Positions 43,001-56,500 of a stretch of 64,000 bases of DNA are shown piece by piece (the stretch's first letter is position 1; every line of letters starts with the position of its first letter). The notes under the pieces are model-generated. The model was not told the origin of the DNA, did not search any database, and was given only the letters and a program-made list of their open reading frames with translations. A program made the translations under genes and the position numbers. Origin of the DNA: Mikania micrantha (taxonomy: Eukaryota > Streptophyta > Magnoliopsida > Asterales > Asteraceae); NCBI GenBank assembly GCA_009363875.1, contig CM018680.1, forward strand, positions 70,695,139-70,759,138, written 5' to 3'.

Positions 43001-44164
43001 TTGAGAAAAATAATAACTCGTTGACTCACAAATGCAGTAATGGGTCAAAACTAACTAACAATTTTTTTTACACTTGATCTTGAAGAGTACATTATATACA
43101 ATGAATCTGTCGGTCATGTGGACATGAGGGGCTTCAAATCCTTTCTGTGTAGAGATGTAGAGTTCTTGAAATGGACATGTTGGTGAGTATTGACCTGCAT
43201 CTATTATAACTATTTTTATCAAGTTTGAGAAAAATAATAACCTAGATTGACTCTTGATCACATTAGTGGGTTAAAGTACCCCCCTTTTTTTTGTTTCAAC
43301 TCTTGATCTTGGAGAGGACCCTTATATGCATTGAAATTGTTGGGTAAACGACTAGTTTTGGCCTGTATCTATTTTAGGCATTTTTGACCCACTGTAGAAC
43401 AAATAATAACCTGTGTCGAGTGTTGACATATCAATCCATTGATGGGCCAAAATTTCAACCTCTAACATTTTACGAGCTTTTGATCTTTAATATAGCTTTT
43501 AAATATAATGAAAATATATTGACCTCTAATTGTCACCTTTATTTTTTGTCCACCTCAGCTTTCAACCTATATGAAGTGCTTCAAATTCTTTCTTGGGGTT
43601 TTTACCTGCATCTATTTTAGGAATTTTGGCTATTTTGACCCATTTGAAAAAAAAATCCTTATTGACTTCATTCCATTGATTTGTTCCAAACTTTTTACTT
43701 GAAGAATACTTTTTAAATATTATGAATACATGGGCATGGAGTGCTTCAAATCGCTTCTGGGTAGAATGCTGGTAGTGGACATATTGGTGGGTCCTAAACT
43801 GTATCTGTTTCAGCTACCCTTAACTTGTTTGACCCGTTTGAGAAAAGTTACAACCCATTTTACTCATCAATACTCTTAACTTGTTTGATCCGTTTTAGAA
43901 AAATTACAACCCATTTTACTCATTAATACTCTTAACTTGTTTGACCCGTTTGAGAAAAAATTACAACCCATTTTAGTCATTAATATTTAATGGGCCAAAA
44001 CTACCTCCTCATAAATGAGTCTATTGAGTACACTTGGATATGAAGTGCTTCAAATCCTTTCTGGGTTTTTGAAATAGAGAATCGAAGAATTGAGGGATCC
44101 AGTTCCGGGCAAATCATCTATCATCAGGAGGCGCCTGTAGCATGAGGAGGTTAAGGTTTTAAAG
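40076..44164 (+). other. Probable spliced 3' untranslated region of the UBA2-type gene
   Basis: A donor (GTGAGTAAA) starts one base after the stop codon. Plausible acceptors and exons downstream are TTGGTTGCAG at 40190, TTGTGCAG at 41864, a 41-bp exon 42298-42338 (between TACACAG and GTACTT), and 44078-44164 (between GAAATAG and GTAAAT). A further candidate lies near 44700-44764. The connections between them cannot be settled without transcripts. The stretch 40200-42470 has no ORF with family features. Confidence 0.5.
42480..44065 (+). repeat. Degenerate satellite of about 200-240 bp units
   Basis: Seven to eight units share TTTCTGGGTAGATTTCTGGA, GACCTGCATCTATTTTA, GACCCGTTTGAGAAAAATAA, TAATGGGTCAAAACTA and AATGAATTCATTGAGTAC. 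Anchors near 42700, 42933, 43139, 43590, 43757 and 44057. Within 43803-43985 a 61-bp subunit (CTTAACTTGTTTGACCCG) is triplicated. The array lies in the putative 3' UTR intron region of the UBA2-type gene. Confidence 0.8.
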
Positions 44165-44780
44165 GTAAATTTTCAGTTCAATTACCCAATCCATCCAATT
44201 TACATTCATAAACATGTTTCGATCTTCAAATTCTTTCATTTCATACACCTGAAACCCTCAACCTCAAATATCTTAAGTTTCAAGCTGCAAGTTACGTTAA
44301 ATAACTTTGGAAATACTGTTACAAAATCATCTGTTGCATGTGATGTCAAAACATGTCAATTTCATAGAAGTGTTGGTTATTTTTTGAGCTCTAAAGGTGG
44401 ATTTTTTTTTCTTCCTGGAATTTAATTTTGAGTTCAAAACTCAAAATCATAAAATCGAAGTTGCCTTGTTTCTATTATGGTTTTGAAGAATTTAGCGGGG
44501 TCATAGGTTTGTTAACCAAGTCAATGTGATTTATTTTATTTATTTGTGTCAAAAATACCTAAAGTTGTATCCGTCTCGTCTTTCGGTTTAACGTATTTAA
44601 ACAACTTAATTCCAACTCAAATCGAACTTTACGTGATTGGTGTCTTTATAATTGATTTTGTTTCTCGTCAACAAAACTAGGCTTATTATATATGTAGGTC
44701 AATATTAGAGTGGGGAAAAAGGTGCAGGATTGGCAAGTGACCATCGATGGTTAGAATTAACAAGGTAAGTCTAATGTTAT

Positions 44781-45074
44781 TTTTGTAAGGTTTAAATTGC
44801 CGAGATGGTTTCCGTGGTTTGCTAGCGTTCACTTTTGGTCCATGTGTTTCATAAATTACCGATATGGTTTTAAACATTAAATATTTGTAACACATATAGT
44901 ACTTAGGTGATAGTGATTTGATCAAGCATGTGAAGGTAATTATGTGACCTGAGTACTATATGTGTTATAAATATTTAAAGTTTAAGACTGTGTAATTTAT
45001 GAAACATACATAGGGACAAATAGTAAAATGCTATTAAACAATAGAGATAATTTTGGTAATTTACTCTTTTTGTA
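44781..45074. repeat. Foldback MITE
   Basis: Left arm (about 44786-44905) and right arm (about 44945-45070) are reverse complements, including TTTCATAAATTAC facing GTAATTTATGAAAC and ACACATATAGTACT facing AGTACTATATGTGTT. Tips are TTTTTGTAAGG and CTCTTTTTGTAA. No coding sequence. Confidence 0.7.
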
Positions 45075-45185
45075 AATAAATAGTTAAAAGGAAATATCAT
45101 GAGCAAAATTTAAATAACGTTTTGAGCAAAATCTAAGGATGAGGATTATGAAATCTCCAGCTTAACAGGATATTGCACACACGAC

Positions 45186-45355
45186 ATGTGGCTTCAATAT
45201 TGGGAGGTCATTGGTTCAAGTTCTGATATGGACAAAATAAGGGTTTCATGCTAGACTAGGGGGTTTTTTCTCACCTATAGTGAGTTTCCTTCTATTGGTG
45301 TGGATTGATCGTCTGGGTTTATGACCCGTTAGTGATCCAAATTGCCGTTAAAAAA
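45186..45355 (+). mobile_element. tRNA-derived SINE with target duplication
   Basis: A box-like TGGCTTCAATATTGG and B box-like GGTTCAAGTTC, ending GCCGTT plus an A run. It is flanked by a 22-bp direct repeat with one mismatch: AACAGGATATTGCACACACG at 45164 and AACAGGGTATTGCACACACG at 45356. About 170 bp. Confidence 0.8.
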
Positions 45356-46019
45356 AACAGGGTATTGCACACACGACCTAGGTGGCTGATTAATCGTTGA
45401 TCGGTGATGCTTTGATTTCCTTAATTGGCCAATTAATCGCAGATAAGATGGTCAAAATTGGGTCTAGCGGACGACCTAGGTGCAGTAGCAGTCATAATTG
45501 GCCAAAAATCAGAAGAAAAAAAATGACCAGTGTATTATGTAGTTTGTGACCAAAAAATGGGGCCAGGTGTATATATATGATTAAATGTTTTTATAGAAAA
45601 ACTATATAAAATTTGGTGCATATTAAATTTCAAAAGTTACATACGAAGTTAAATCCGGATTAATTTTTGGTCGGTACTTTATCAGCCAATTATCGTCTAG
45701 TGATTTTTATAAAGATGTTTATGATAACTCACTTGGTAATAAGTTGTATTAAACTGATATATTTAATAAAAGTTAACAATAGTAATGCTACTTTTTTGAA
45801 TTTTTTATTTTTATAAAGTATTTAAAAATAGAAACGAGTAAAAGAAGCGTGTGAATAAAGTGATTGATTTGATGAGAATAGGAATATTAAACCCCTTTAA
45901 TAATAGGCGATATTAACCATGTGACAAAATGATTGTTTTAGTGTGTCACTTGTGTTGTTTCGTGTTCTTGTTTTGGATAGAGGAATTATTAAACCTTAAT
46001 ACACACTTATCACAATCAT

Positions 46020-46258
46020 ACAAGAAAAGCAGAAGACCTCCAAAATGGCTTTAACGTATGAAAGGATTAGATGGGATAAGTTGTACCTTATTGAGGTCAG
46101 GGTTTTAAACATGAGTAAGGAAGAAGGTTTACGGATTTATCCGGTTTCCGCTTATCTGGTAGATAAAGGGGTGACGACTGGGCCTGTCGTTGAATGTGTG
46201 CCCGTTTGGGCTTAAATCAGTCCTTCAGATTGAAGCGTTTCAAAAAAAAAAAGAAGGG
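46020..46258 (+). mobile_element. SINE-like insertion
   Basis: Ends GAAGCGTTTCAAAAAAAAAAAG, similar in style to the other SINE tails here. Contains GGTTTTAAACATGAG as a weak B box. No target duplication was found. Flanks 45075-45163, 45378-46019 and 46259-47471 show no gene; a decayed repeat near 45460-45720 is possible. Confidence 0.4.
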
Positions 46259-47471
46259 CAAAGCTACAACATGCTTGAAGTTCCAAAGATGCTAAAGGAC
46301 AAAACTGTAATATTGTGTCAAGAAACTATATGCACGTAAGATGCAATGTGTAATAAGTTTCGTGAACATTCTTTATAACGTGGCTTTGCTTTTGACTTAT
46401 CTTATACTTCTTTCTATTAAGTTTTTTATTTATTTAAAATTCATAAATCATAACATACAAAAATTTATATTTCCCGTCTATATTCTAATTTTTATAATTA
46501 GTTTGTTCTAACTTTATATGTTTTTTTAAAGAGTACAATCATGTCACAACACACGAGTTTTAGTCGTACCATCTCGTTACAACGCGTAGATAGTTATTCT
46601 AGCTTCTCTTAGCATGCATAGATGATGCTTATTATATGTCAACGCATATAAATTCTACACATGCATGCTATAACAATGATATATTTTAATATTGACATAA
46701 GAATCTTTAATGAAAACAAAACATATATAAATGAATGTACTATATTCGTTCATGAGTTATTATAATCTATCTAAGTTATGAGGATTGAAAATCTAAATCT
46801 TATACCAGGGTTAACCAATATGCTTGTCTTCCTTGAAAGGCGTTCTTCTTCTATTTTTGTTGGTTACAATGTTGAAACTTGCAAGAAAGGTGATTGCCAT
46901 TTTTTTATTTTTTATTTTTCAACTTTCAACTTCTTTCTTCATCCTGCAATGCCAATCACTCTCTTTAACATGAATTTCATTTGTTTTTTTTTTACCTTTT
47001 CTTTTTTATAATAAAAAATTACGAGTATACTTAGTTTGGTAAAGTTTAGTATACAAAGTAGTTTTTGTGTGTAAAGTATACGGAGTTTGCATGGAAGTCT
47101 AACATAAAGTCGTTTTTATGTGTAAAGTATACATAGTTTGTATAACGTAAGAACGGCTAATATTTGTTAAATAAATCCGTGCAGTGTGCACTGTGCACAT
47201 ATTGAATTATCAGGTAAATGAATCACACATGATAGTTTCATCTATATATGATAATTATCACGCAATCTTTGTATAGTTTGCATGCAAATAAACCTTTGTA
47301 CAAAGGTGACCTATACTTAGTTATTTATAAATTTCAAGAAATTGAACAATAAGCCAACTGGTCATCTCCCATTTTGGCCCATGAACCAACAAGTTATGGA
47401 GATATTCCAATTAAAAAAAAAAAACACTCCTTGTTACAAGCTATATTTATGAAGTGAAGAATAACATTCAT
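46259..47471. other. Intergenic region downstream of the NF-YB gene
   Basis: AT-rich. A 77-codon Phe-rich frame (46778-47011) lacks family features. A polypurine A run at 47413-47424 lies close to the NF-YB 3' end. Nothing else recognised. Confidence 0.4.
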
Positions 47472-48065
47472 TTACCAATGTCCAACAGAATCAATGCTTT
47501 CTTGTTGATTGTTTATTTGTGTCTGAATCGAATTCGACGAAAATGGCAAAACAAACTGTTGATCAGAGGCCGTTAGGAATGGCGGTTGCGACATGATGCT
47601 CAAGGCCGAAGACGAATATACGCTTTCGTATGGCAAACTATTTGTTGCATTATGTTGTTCCATGCATTGATGTTGCTTAGGCACATTGTTATTGACCTTA
47701 TCCCCTTCTAACTCTCTATACTTGAGAAGATATTGTTTGAGAGGGTCGACGTATTCTTCGAACCCTAACGTCGTTATAGCCCATATTATATCATCACCGT
47801 TGATCGTCTTTCTCTTCTCTTGTTGGCATTTATCCGAGGCTTCACCCGTAATGAAGCTGATGAATTCCGAGACACACTCTTGGACGGTTTCTTTTGCCTC
47901 TTTCGAGATTTTCCCATTTGACGGGATCACCTTTTTCATAATCCGACCTACATTTGCTATTGGTAAAAACCGATCTTGTTCCTTGTTGTTGTTGCTGCTG
48001 CTGTTATCGTTGTTCTTTAAACACGAGTTTTCAAGGCTTCTTTTTCCTTGCCTCCCATCTTCCAT
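47472..48065 (-). CDS. NF-YB transcription factor subunit (NF-YB7-like)
   Basis: 197 residues, one exon, as usual for NF-YB genes. Start MEDGRQGKRS at 48065; an in-frame ATG at 48086 would add seven residues (MYLYDIE). The histone-fold core runs from about residue 28 to 120: KEQDRFLPIANVGRIMKKV, GKISKEAKETVQECVSEFIS, FITGEASDKCQQEKRKTING, DDIIWAITTLGFEEYVDPLK, then YLLKYRELEG. It pairs with NF-YC and NF-YA in the nucleus to bind CCAAT. The core has non-LEC1-type residues (SKEAKE where LEC1 types have SDDAKE), and the NNNKEQDRFLPIANV lead-in resembles NF-YB7. The C-terminus is Gln/Ser/Asn-rich and variable. Assignment to the NF-YB7 branch is by eye. Confidence 0.95.
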   Translation of the reverse strand: MEDGRQGKRSLENSCLKNNDNSSSNNNKEQDRFLPIANVGRIMKKVIPSNGKISKEAKETVQECVSEFISFITGEASDKCQQEKRKTINGDDIIWAITTLGFEEYVDPLKQYLLKYRELEGDKVNNNVPKQHQCMEQHNATNSLPYESVYSSSALSIMSQPPFLTASDQQFVLPFSSNSIQTQINNQQESIDSVGHW

Positions 48066-49410
48066 TTCTATATCATAAAGATACACGTTTTTTTATTATG
48101 AGTTGCATAAAGGGATCACGTTTTGATTTGTTTGGAATTTAAATTAAATAGGAAAGGGATTATATGGCACATGAAGCATAAAAATAGGCATGTGAAAAGG
48201 GTTACCAAAGGGATCGGGTATACCGTACAAGTTTTTAGTCCCTTGGACTCGTTCTGATGACCATCATGACATTTCAATATCAGTAATCATTACCTTACTT
48301 GCAGTTTAATAATTTCATTATTTCTTTTTTTTTCCTCTACATATTATATTAGATATTTTAATTGTTACATCCCATATGTGGCCATCGTATGACCCGTACA
48401 GAGCTGTTGGACCGTACAAATATGATTCATACACAAGGCATACAGGTCTGTACGACCGTAGATAATAGGTAAAATAAGATTAAGAGAAAATTTCATGAGT
48501 CAATACAAGACGTATATGTTTGTACAAGCCGTATAGTTAGATAGTTAGATAATGATGTTACGTTATGATTATAGGAACATGCCTTATATATATAATGTAA
48601 CACTTAGTATGGAGAACATGATGTTACCACTACCAGAACCACATTAGCAAATGAGCATCTCAATAAGAATGTAAAATTAGAAATATATGTATAAATTTAT
48701 TTCTCACTACTCTTTAATTATTTATCAAATCTTTTTAAAAATTGCCCCCTAAAGGCCCAACACATATATACATTATATATACGCAAAGTTTATACTTAGA
48801 TGATATTCTATATTAACTTAAACTATAATAATTGTCCAGCTATAAACTAGAGCTAAAAGTCGGTGTTCCATGAATGTTATTAAGAAATATTTATAAGAAA
48901 GTTGGTATGTAATAAAATCAGACTGCATGTGACTAAGAATTATGTTATAGAAGCATATCTAATTTAGGGAAACCTTAGAATTAGTGTGACACTTTCAGAT
49001 AAAAAGGATTCATTTTCAATCTGAAAGAATACAATTTTATTTTGCAATATGTGTCTTGATAACAAGAAATAAAAGCCATGGCAATCACTTTAAAAGGCTT
49101 GGTTGTATTTGAAAGATCCAGTCAAGATTAGTTATATGTTGTATCATGTAGAGTTAAGAGTAAGGATGGATTTAAACTACTAAACTTAGACAAAGATGAC
49201 AAATTACAAATTAAACATCAAATAACATGTGTAAAGAAATATATTAAAGTTTACAAACAGTTGTAAAATTTTGTTTTTCTTTAGTTTGTATAATTTAACA
49301 TGTATGAGAAACAGCAATAGATTTAATTTTTTTTTTCTATTTTACTTGTTTCAAATGTAGTTATTTTATATTATTAAATTATTATTTTTATTTAACTCAT
49401 ATAATACACA
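48066..49410. other. NF-YB upstream region with an LTR-like fragment
   Basis: At 48365 TGTTACATCCCATATGTGG and repeated GTACGACC/GACCGTA words up to about 48545 resemble gypsy LTR sequence, without a PBS or coding part. The rest is AT-rich without a recognised gene; no certain TATA box for NF-YB. Confidence 0.35.
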
Positions 49411-50061
49411 CTAGGTTAGTAACCCGTGTAACACACGGGTTGACATAGAGTTGAGATATAGTTCACGATAATTAATAATTACCTTTAACATAACAACTTA
49501 TACGTGACACAAAACATCATAAATTAAAAGTCACAAGAATTTGTTCATAAGTTTTCAAAAATTTCCTTAAACACAACGTTTGTTGACTTCTTGTTGTACT
49601 TGTAAATTTTTCATCTTTGTTAAAATTAGAAGTTTTAATCCATCACTACTATTCACCATGCATAATGTAACACACAATTGACCATATGTTAAATAACGGA
49701 TCTTTAAATACAATCCAACTTTTGATAGTGCTTATTATAATAATCATAATAATTATAATAAATTATGATTTTAAAGACACCAGACATGTTTTGAAATGCT
49801 TAGTAATTGGAAACCGTTATTATTTAAAGTCATTATTAATCTCAATTATACACAATTATAATTAATTTTTAGATAAATTAGGGATGGTATTTAAGTGACC
49901 GTTATTATTTAAAGCTATTATTGGCTGTGGTTGTGACATTTGTCAAAATAGCATACATGGCATAGGTATTTGAGTGACACGTAGCATGTTAATAATATGA
50001 ACAGCCTAGTTAAGTGCCATGTGTCATTTGAGTTACTCTTTTATTATGAGTAGTAGATAGA
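49411..50061 (-). mobile_element. Helitron-like element 5
   Basis: On the minus strand it begins TCTATCTACTACTCATAATA and ends AACCTAG before a T. The 3' hairpin is perfect: CCCGTGT and ACACGGG around a 3-base loop (49423-49439). It shares the start and the ACACATGG...TAAGAG-type words with elements 2 and 3. 50062-50575, between it and HDA14, has no gene. Confidence 0.75.
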
Positions 50062-50575
50062 TGTGTCCAACCTAGCCATGAAATTAGAGATGATAGTATA
50101 GACATGAGAAATCTACTGCCATTCTTTCATGAACCAACAATATCTTGTAATATCTCTTTTATTAAGCCAGATTTCTTTTTATTTAATCTATGTATACATT
50201 TTGTTTTGAAAGTTTGGTGAGAAAAATTAAATTAAAAGAACTATGGTGTTAATTGTTTGGTTAATAGGTTGAAAACTTTTATAGATATTGATTTTGTTCT
50301 CGATTTAAAATTTTCGTCCCGTTTTTAAAATCATTTAAGTTCCGCCACAATGTATCAAACTGCAAACTATGGAACTTCAAGTCATATCAACAGCAACAGT
50401 AGTAACAATAATAATAATAAATGAGCTCGTAACTTGTATTATTATACAAAACTCCAAGACATTACATTAAAAAAGAATAATAATTATTATTATTAGTGAA
50501 TGAAGTTAATCTATGTGCATTGGCATATACAGAACTAAACATATACAAGACTAGACCACTATGGGGTATAAGTTT

Positions 50576-53500
50576 CTAAAGAGAATGCAAGTGTTTGATC
50601 TTCTGAATAGCTTGTTTTACCTTGATAGACGGTTCATCGTACAAGTAACCAAGATCATCAAGTTTTGCAGCCATGCTCGGTTCTCCGATAAAAGCACGAA
50701 AAGAATCTGCAACTGAATTGGAAAGAAATTCTAGGTTGTATCCTCCTTCCAAAAAAAACACGCATCGACCGCCACATAAATCTGTTGCAAGCTGCTTGAT
50801 GTTTGATGCCAACATGTAATATGTTCCTGTTGTGAACTGGAAATTGGCCAGCGGGTCCAGTACGTGTCCATCATATCTGAACATAATTTTGACTGCAAAT
50901 TAGTAACTGGTTGATAGTCAAACATTTTATGATAGCGGGTTTTAAGTCAAACATTGCAAATCAGTCAATGGGTCGGGTTACAATTGGTGATTTTTGAGTG
51001 CAGGTCTTATTTTATTTATTTTTATTTTTTGAACGGCCAACTAATCAACTGCCGGGTACTCCGAACTCGGCCTCCAATGGCTAAAGAATGCCCAAGCTGG
51101 CCACTAGTCCAGACGGACGAAGCCCCTATCCCACCACCCACCAATTCCTGGGGAAAACCCAACCCAAGCACCCACCCAAAGGCCGGTAAAACCGGGTGAG
51201 ATCAAGGATCAAACCCAAGACTTGGGTCTCCTATCACTTCCCTCATACCTCCATCTTACTACTAGGACAAGACATCATTGGTCTGATTAGGTGGTTTGTC
51301 AAGTTTTGAAGTTTTTATCTTCACTCAACCCAACAATCTATCACACGATGTGATCTGATTAGCAATCTTGCAACTTTGCCCACACCCAGAAACAGTCAAG
51401 TAATTTGGTTTCCCCATTAAGTTAAACAAAGGGCTTAACCACTTCAAGCGTAAATGGTGAGGTGGTAGCCTGTGGAAAGAAGATGGGAGTACATTAGTGC
51501 CAATTCATCTGATTTGGGTTTGTGAGGGGATTATGGGTGTTTGGTAGGGACTGTTAATCGTGGAGAAGAAATGGTTCACTGGAGATGAAGGGGGTCGGAG
51601 GATTTGGTTGTTTGGTGGATCAAATTGCACTTGTTACCTACTGGCTAACACCTCAACACCACCACTAGCAACATCACCTCATCACCACTGTACATAGGGA
51701 TTGTCGTGGTGATGGTCTGTTTGTGGTGGTGATGGTCGCTGGTCAGCAATGGCATCCCATCTGGAGCTGTTCTAGTGATCCGATTGCAATGGTGATGGTG
51801 GAGATGATCAGTGGTGGGGGTGGAGGGGATCATGGTTATCGATAGCGCTAGTAGCGAGCACTATAGCGCGCTACGTAGCATTGCGGGAAACACCCGCTAT
51901 TGGTGTTTAGCGGTTGAAAAGCGTGAAATAGCGGAATTGGAGTTCGACGTTTTTGGCAAATCGTACCTGATTGTCGACCCTAATAGTCGATTAAGGGCAG
52001 AGAGTTGGAGTTGACATCACGACCGACGACCCCGACGCCCCAATTGGATGACGTCGCCCTAATTGTCGACGAGTTGAAGACGATTGGATGGAATTGGACG
52101 ACGCCCCACTTCAATGACGCCCCAATTGGACGATTGGACAAAATTAGTTGATGAATTGAACGGAATTGGCTGAAGGTTGGAGTTGGCTGTCCAGGTTACT
52201 ATAAGCTCAACACTTATGTCTTTTTTCTATTTTCTGGTTTTAATTCACTCAATTGGAAATTTGGTATTTGTTTATAGTTTAGAATGGTAATTTGAGTTTT
52301 TATATTATTTTATCGCTAAACACGAAATAGCGGTCGCTATTTACCGCTATTCGCTACGTAGCATATAGGTAGCTTATCGCTATTTACCGCTATTCAGTGG
52401 TGAGGGTGGAGTTTAAAGGGTAGATTGATGGAACCAGGGTAGGAGGTTGCTTAAAATAAAGTTAAATACACCAATGGTCCCAAGGTTAAATATAATTAGC
52501 AAGGGTAGAACATAAAGATAAAAGGGGAAGTATGGCACGGGTTAAACGTTCTAAAAGTCTTCCTTGGAGGCCGGAGTCTTATAATGCATACAACTTTTTA
52601 AAGTAGTATCGAGCCAACCCAACAAGACCCACCAATTTTTTTTAAAAATAAAAACATAACATACGCAGTGAGATCTCACTCAACGGATAGGATATAGGAA
52701 GGGTGAGATGACGGCAATTCTTAGTTTCTTACCCCTACCCCATTGGATAGAGAGGTTGCACTCAAAGAGACCCTTGGGCCCTAGCTCAATGAAACTTCTT
52801 TTTTCTCCCCCTGAAAGCATGATATCGGAAACACACTGCTATTTTAGTGTATTCTGGAAAGGGCGAAGCTCCTAAGAAATGAGAGTCACAAGGGGCAACG
52901 CCTCCTTGGCGGGGTCCAAGGGGTAGAGCCCCTAGCAAATACTGCTTCATTAAAATTTTATTTTTATGATATAAAGTTAGAAAATTTATTGTCAAAATGA
53001 TGCAATATTTGTATAGATTTGATACTTAAAAAAAATCAATTAATTGCTTGATGGTACTTTTCTGGCCCCGAGTTTGAATACAATATTCTTCCTTTTGGCC
53101 ATCACATTCTGGTTTATAAACAATTTCACACAAATTCTCCATACTTGATCTTGAACAAATTCTAAGTTTAATCTGGTTGAGAAATTAGGAGTGAATCACC
53201 GAATTGTTGCAATATGAAAGTCTTTCATGACTCTCAGATTATTCAAGATTCATCAAAGAATTTCTAACAAAACATAAACGCAAAACCACAATTGTAACAT
53301 AGCAAATATCATAACAAAAGACCCACTCACTTTGACTAGTACTAAAGACTACCTGATTCCGACCTAAATGAGCATCTTGCCACTTCTACTTCTAAAGATA
53401 TAAATAAATGCAAAGATAACCATTTTGGTTGAAAGAAACTCACCCAGCAGATACAAGAATTATATCCGGCTTAAATCTTTGGGCAGACGGTACTATGACT

Positions 53501-56500
53501 TCATCAAACACGGTTCGCATGGCTATATCACCTGAGCCTCCTGCTAATGGCAAATTTAGTGTTGCTCCTTCACCAATCCCACAACCTAAGTTATCGATTT
53601 TCCCTGTACCAGGGTAGCTTCCCTCCTAAAACATAGTATCAAAGCAATTTGTTAAATTGCATTTAAAAAATAGATAAATAAACAAATAGATGTGTGTTTG
53701 TTGCTTACTTGGTGAGTTGAAAGAAAGAATATGTCTGGATCATCATAAAATGCATCATTAGTCCCATTCCCATGATGGACATCAAAATCAATGATGAAAA
53801 CACGTTTTAATCCATGAACCCGTTGAGCATATCGGGCTGCAATGGCTACATTACCAAAGACACAAAATCCCATGGGACCCTTAGGAACCGCATGGTGTCC
53901 AGGAGGCCGTATTAGAGCGAAACCAATTGGAGGGCTTTGACTGATTTTTGATTCTGCCACCTTCAATTTTATCAAATAATAAAAAAACTTTTTAGTGAAT
54001 AAATAATAATCCTAAAGGTGTTTATTTCAACTCGTTTGCTTGAAAATAAGTTGATGTTAAGTTATTTGTAATCTCAAAAGGGTTAAACAGGTCAGCTTTG
54101 ACCCACTAACACGTTCAGTTGAGGCATTACCACATGATCAACCAAGGATAGTCCTGCTCCAGCAGCAATCAATGACTCCTGATATGTCTGTATTGTTTAT
54201 GGTATTATAAGAATCAACAGTTGAAAAGGAGAAATCAATGAATAAAAAGTTTTATTTACAAATATAATGTGATCATAAATGTGCATGCACTAGTGCAAAA
54301 CTGTTCAAGGAAACACTTATTATGGAATTCTCTTACAGTGGCAGTGGCGTATGTGGGTCCAGAGCCATCAATGTGTATAAAACCCTGTTCTGAAGCCTGT
54401 TCCATTGCCTACAAAAATAAATTTACAGGAAACAATTAACAAATGCTAATAGAGCATTACTATTTACAATATGTGTATTTTGTCCACATAGCCAGATGAT
54501 GTATGCAAAATCCATATGATGATAAGTAAGTTGCGGAAAGCATTGAGGTTGGATGAGCTTAAGATAGAAACCATCATAGATTTTCCTTGTAGATAAATAA
54601 ACTTTTCTGCTTGTAATATGAGACCACACTGCTATAAACAGTTGGAGTGGTAAAATGAGTGGGCAATCTAAATCAATAACTTTCTAATACTGAATCCAAA
54701 CAAGTCACATTGGATTGGGACCATCAACATGTCTTTTTCTTTCTTTTTTTTAATTAATTTTCTGTTATTGAAATGTATATCAATTTAGGTTATATAAAGC
54801 ATTTGAGAGCAATTTGGGCAAACGTTGAGCTGTTTGACTGGACTGACCCACTGGAGAAAAACACAAGACAAATAGACCCGAGCTTTAAGTGAAAAAAAAT
54901 ATCAAAGTTGCCACCTCTAATAAACAGTATATATGCTTTTTGGTATTTAGCAATCACAAATCCATTCCTTTTGTTGTTTTTATTTATTTCAAAAAACATT
55001 TATTACCTTCTCAAGGCCAAAAACATAAGATCTGGAATGCACGCTTGCAATATCTTCCACTGTAGCAATTCTAAAATCTTGAAGTTGAATGATCTCAGAT
55101 CCTCGAAACTGGAAGCATATAAATCATATATCAGTAAAACTAAAATTTCATTTTTAATTAAACAAGTGAAAAGGAAAAGTTTCTTGTAAATTACCTTTGG
55201 AGTGAGCTCCATTTTTTCAAGAGCACTCACAATTGCAGGAACCCTTGAATTACATTCTGGATGTGCCTCCTGTTACCAATATCATGTAAAACTTGACCAA
55301 CTCTCTCCAATACACAATTTCTATACAAAACAAAACGGATTCTACTAAGATATAAATGATAGCAGAGACTTTTTTATTGACCTGTTGAAAATAGAACATA
55401 AGTTATTTACCTTGTTATGACCCATTGCAGGAGCCACACTATAAATCACTTTTGCTCTACTCTCATTTAACAAACACAAAGTAGAAATTTTGGGACGATT
55501 TTTCACTGAAGTCGAATGTTTCCGCAAGAATCGACTTCTCACAAATGAGAGCACACGAGGCCTTAAAGAAAACCACACTCCACCTACAAAAGAAATCCAA
55601 AATCCATATTATTCCTCTTTCATTCTCTTCTTGTAAATAAGTACAATATCCGATCTCCTAATAATCAAGAAGTTGTTATCATGCTATGAAAATTACCTTT
55701 TAGTGTTGTTAAATGTCTTAGAAAAGGAATAAAATTATCATGGAATGAAGATACAAACAAATGCAGAGTAGTGTTTGGAGAGGGCGAGATTAACGCAGAC
55801 CTAAGAGGATGCTCAAAACAAGACCTATAGTCTCATCATGGGACTAAGATAGACAATCCAATTCCTATACATTGATGTCTTCGAAACATAAAACACGACA
55901 TGTGACTATTTAGAAATTATTTACTGTATATATCATATGTAAACTAAGGCATTCCTCTATGTAAGAAAATATATAACATTTAATGTAACACATAAGGTCA
56001 AATGTAACATGTAGCACATAAGAATCAAATGAACATATCTAAGTAATATGAGATAACTCATATTCTGGGGTTATCTTAGTCATAGTATAGGCCACCATTT
56101 CTAATAACCTAGATCCCTATAACCATGACTCCGATACCAATCTGTTACACTCCGACCGACGGTGGAATGCGTCGGAGCGCGAGTCTGATTGTTCAAAAGC
56201 TCATGTTGCTACTTTAAAGTTTCAATATTTAAACATTCTTATTAAAATATCATTTCAACAACCATAAAATCAACTTACATTACAATATTCAACATACACA
56301 AGAAATACATAGCAATTGTTTAAATTAATTAACTAAGTCCAAGAATCCTATGTTTGTCTTCATGTCTTCACAAATCCCGTTACACATGTAAAATGATATA
56401 TTTTGATCAACTATTAAATGATACTTTAACAAATTTATTATAAATTATAGATCAAACACATGTCAAACACTGGCCTCAGCAAATTATGTTTCTTCCTCTA

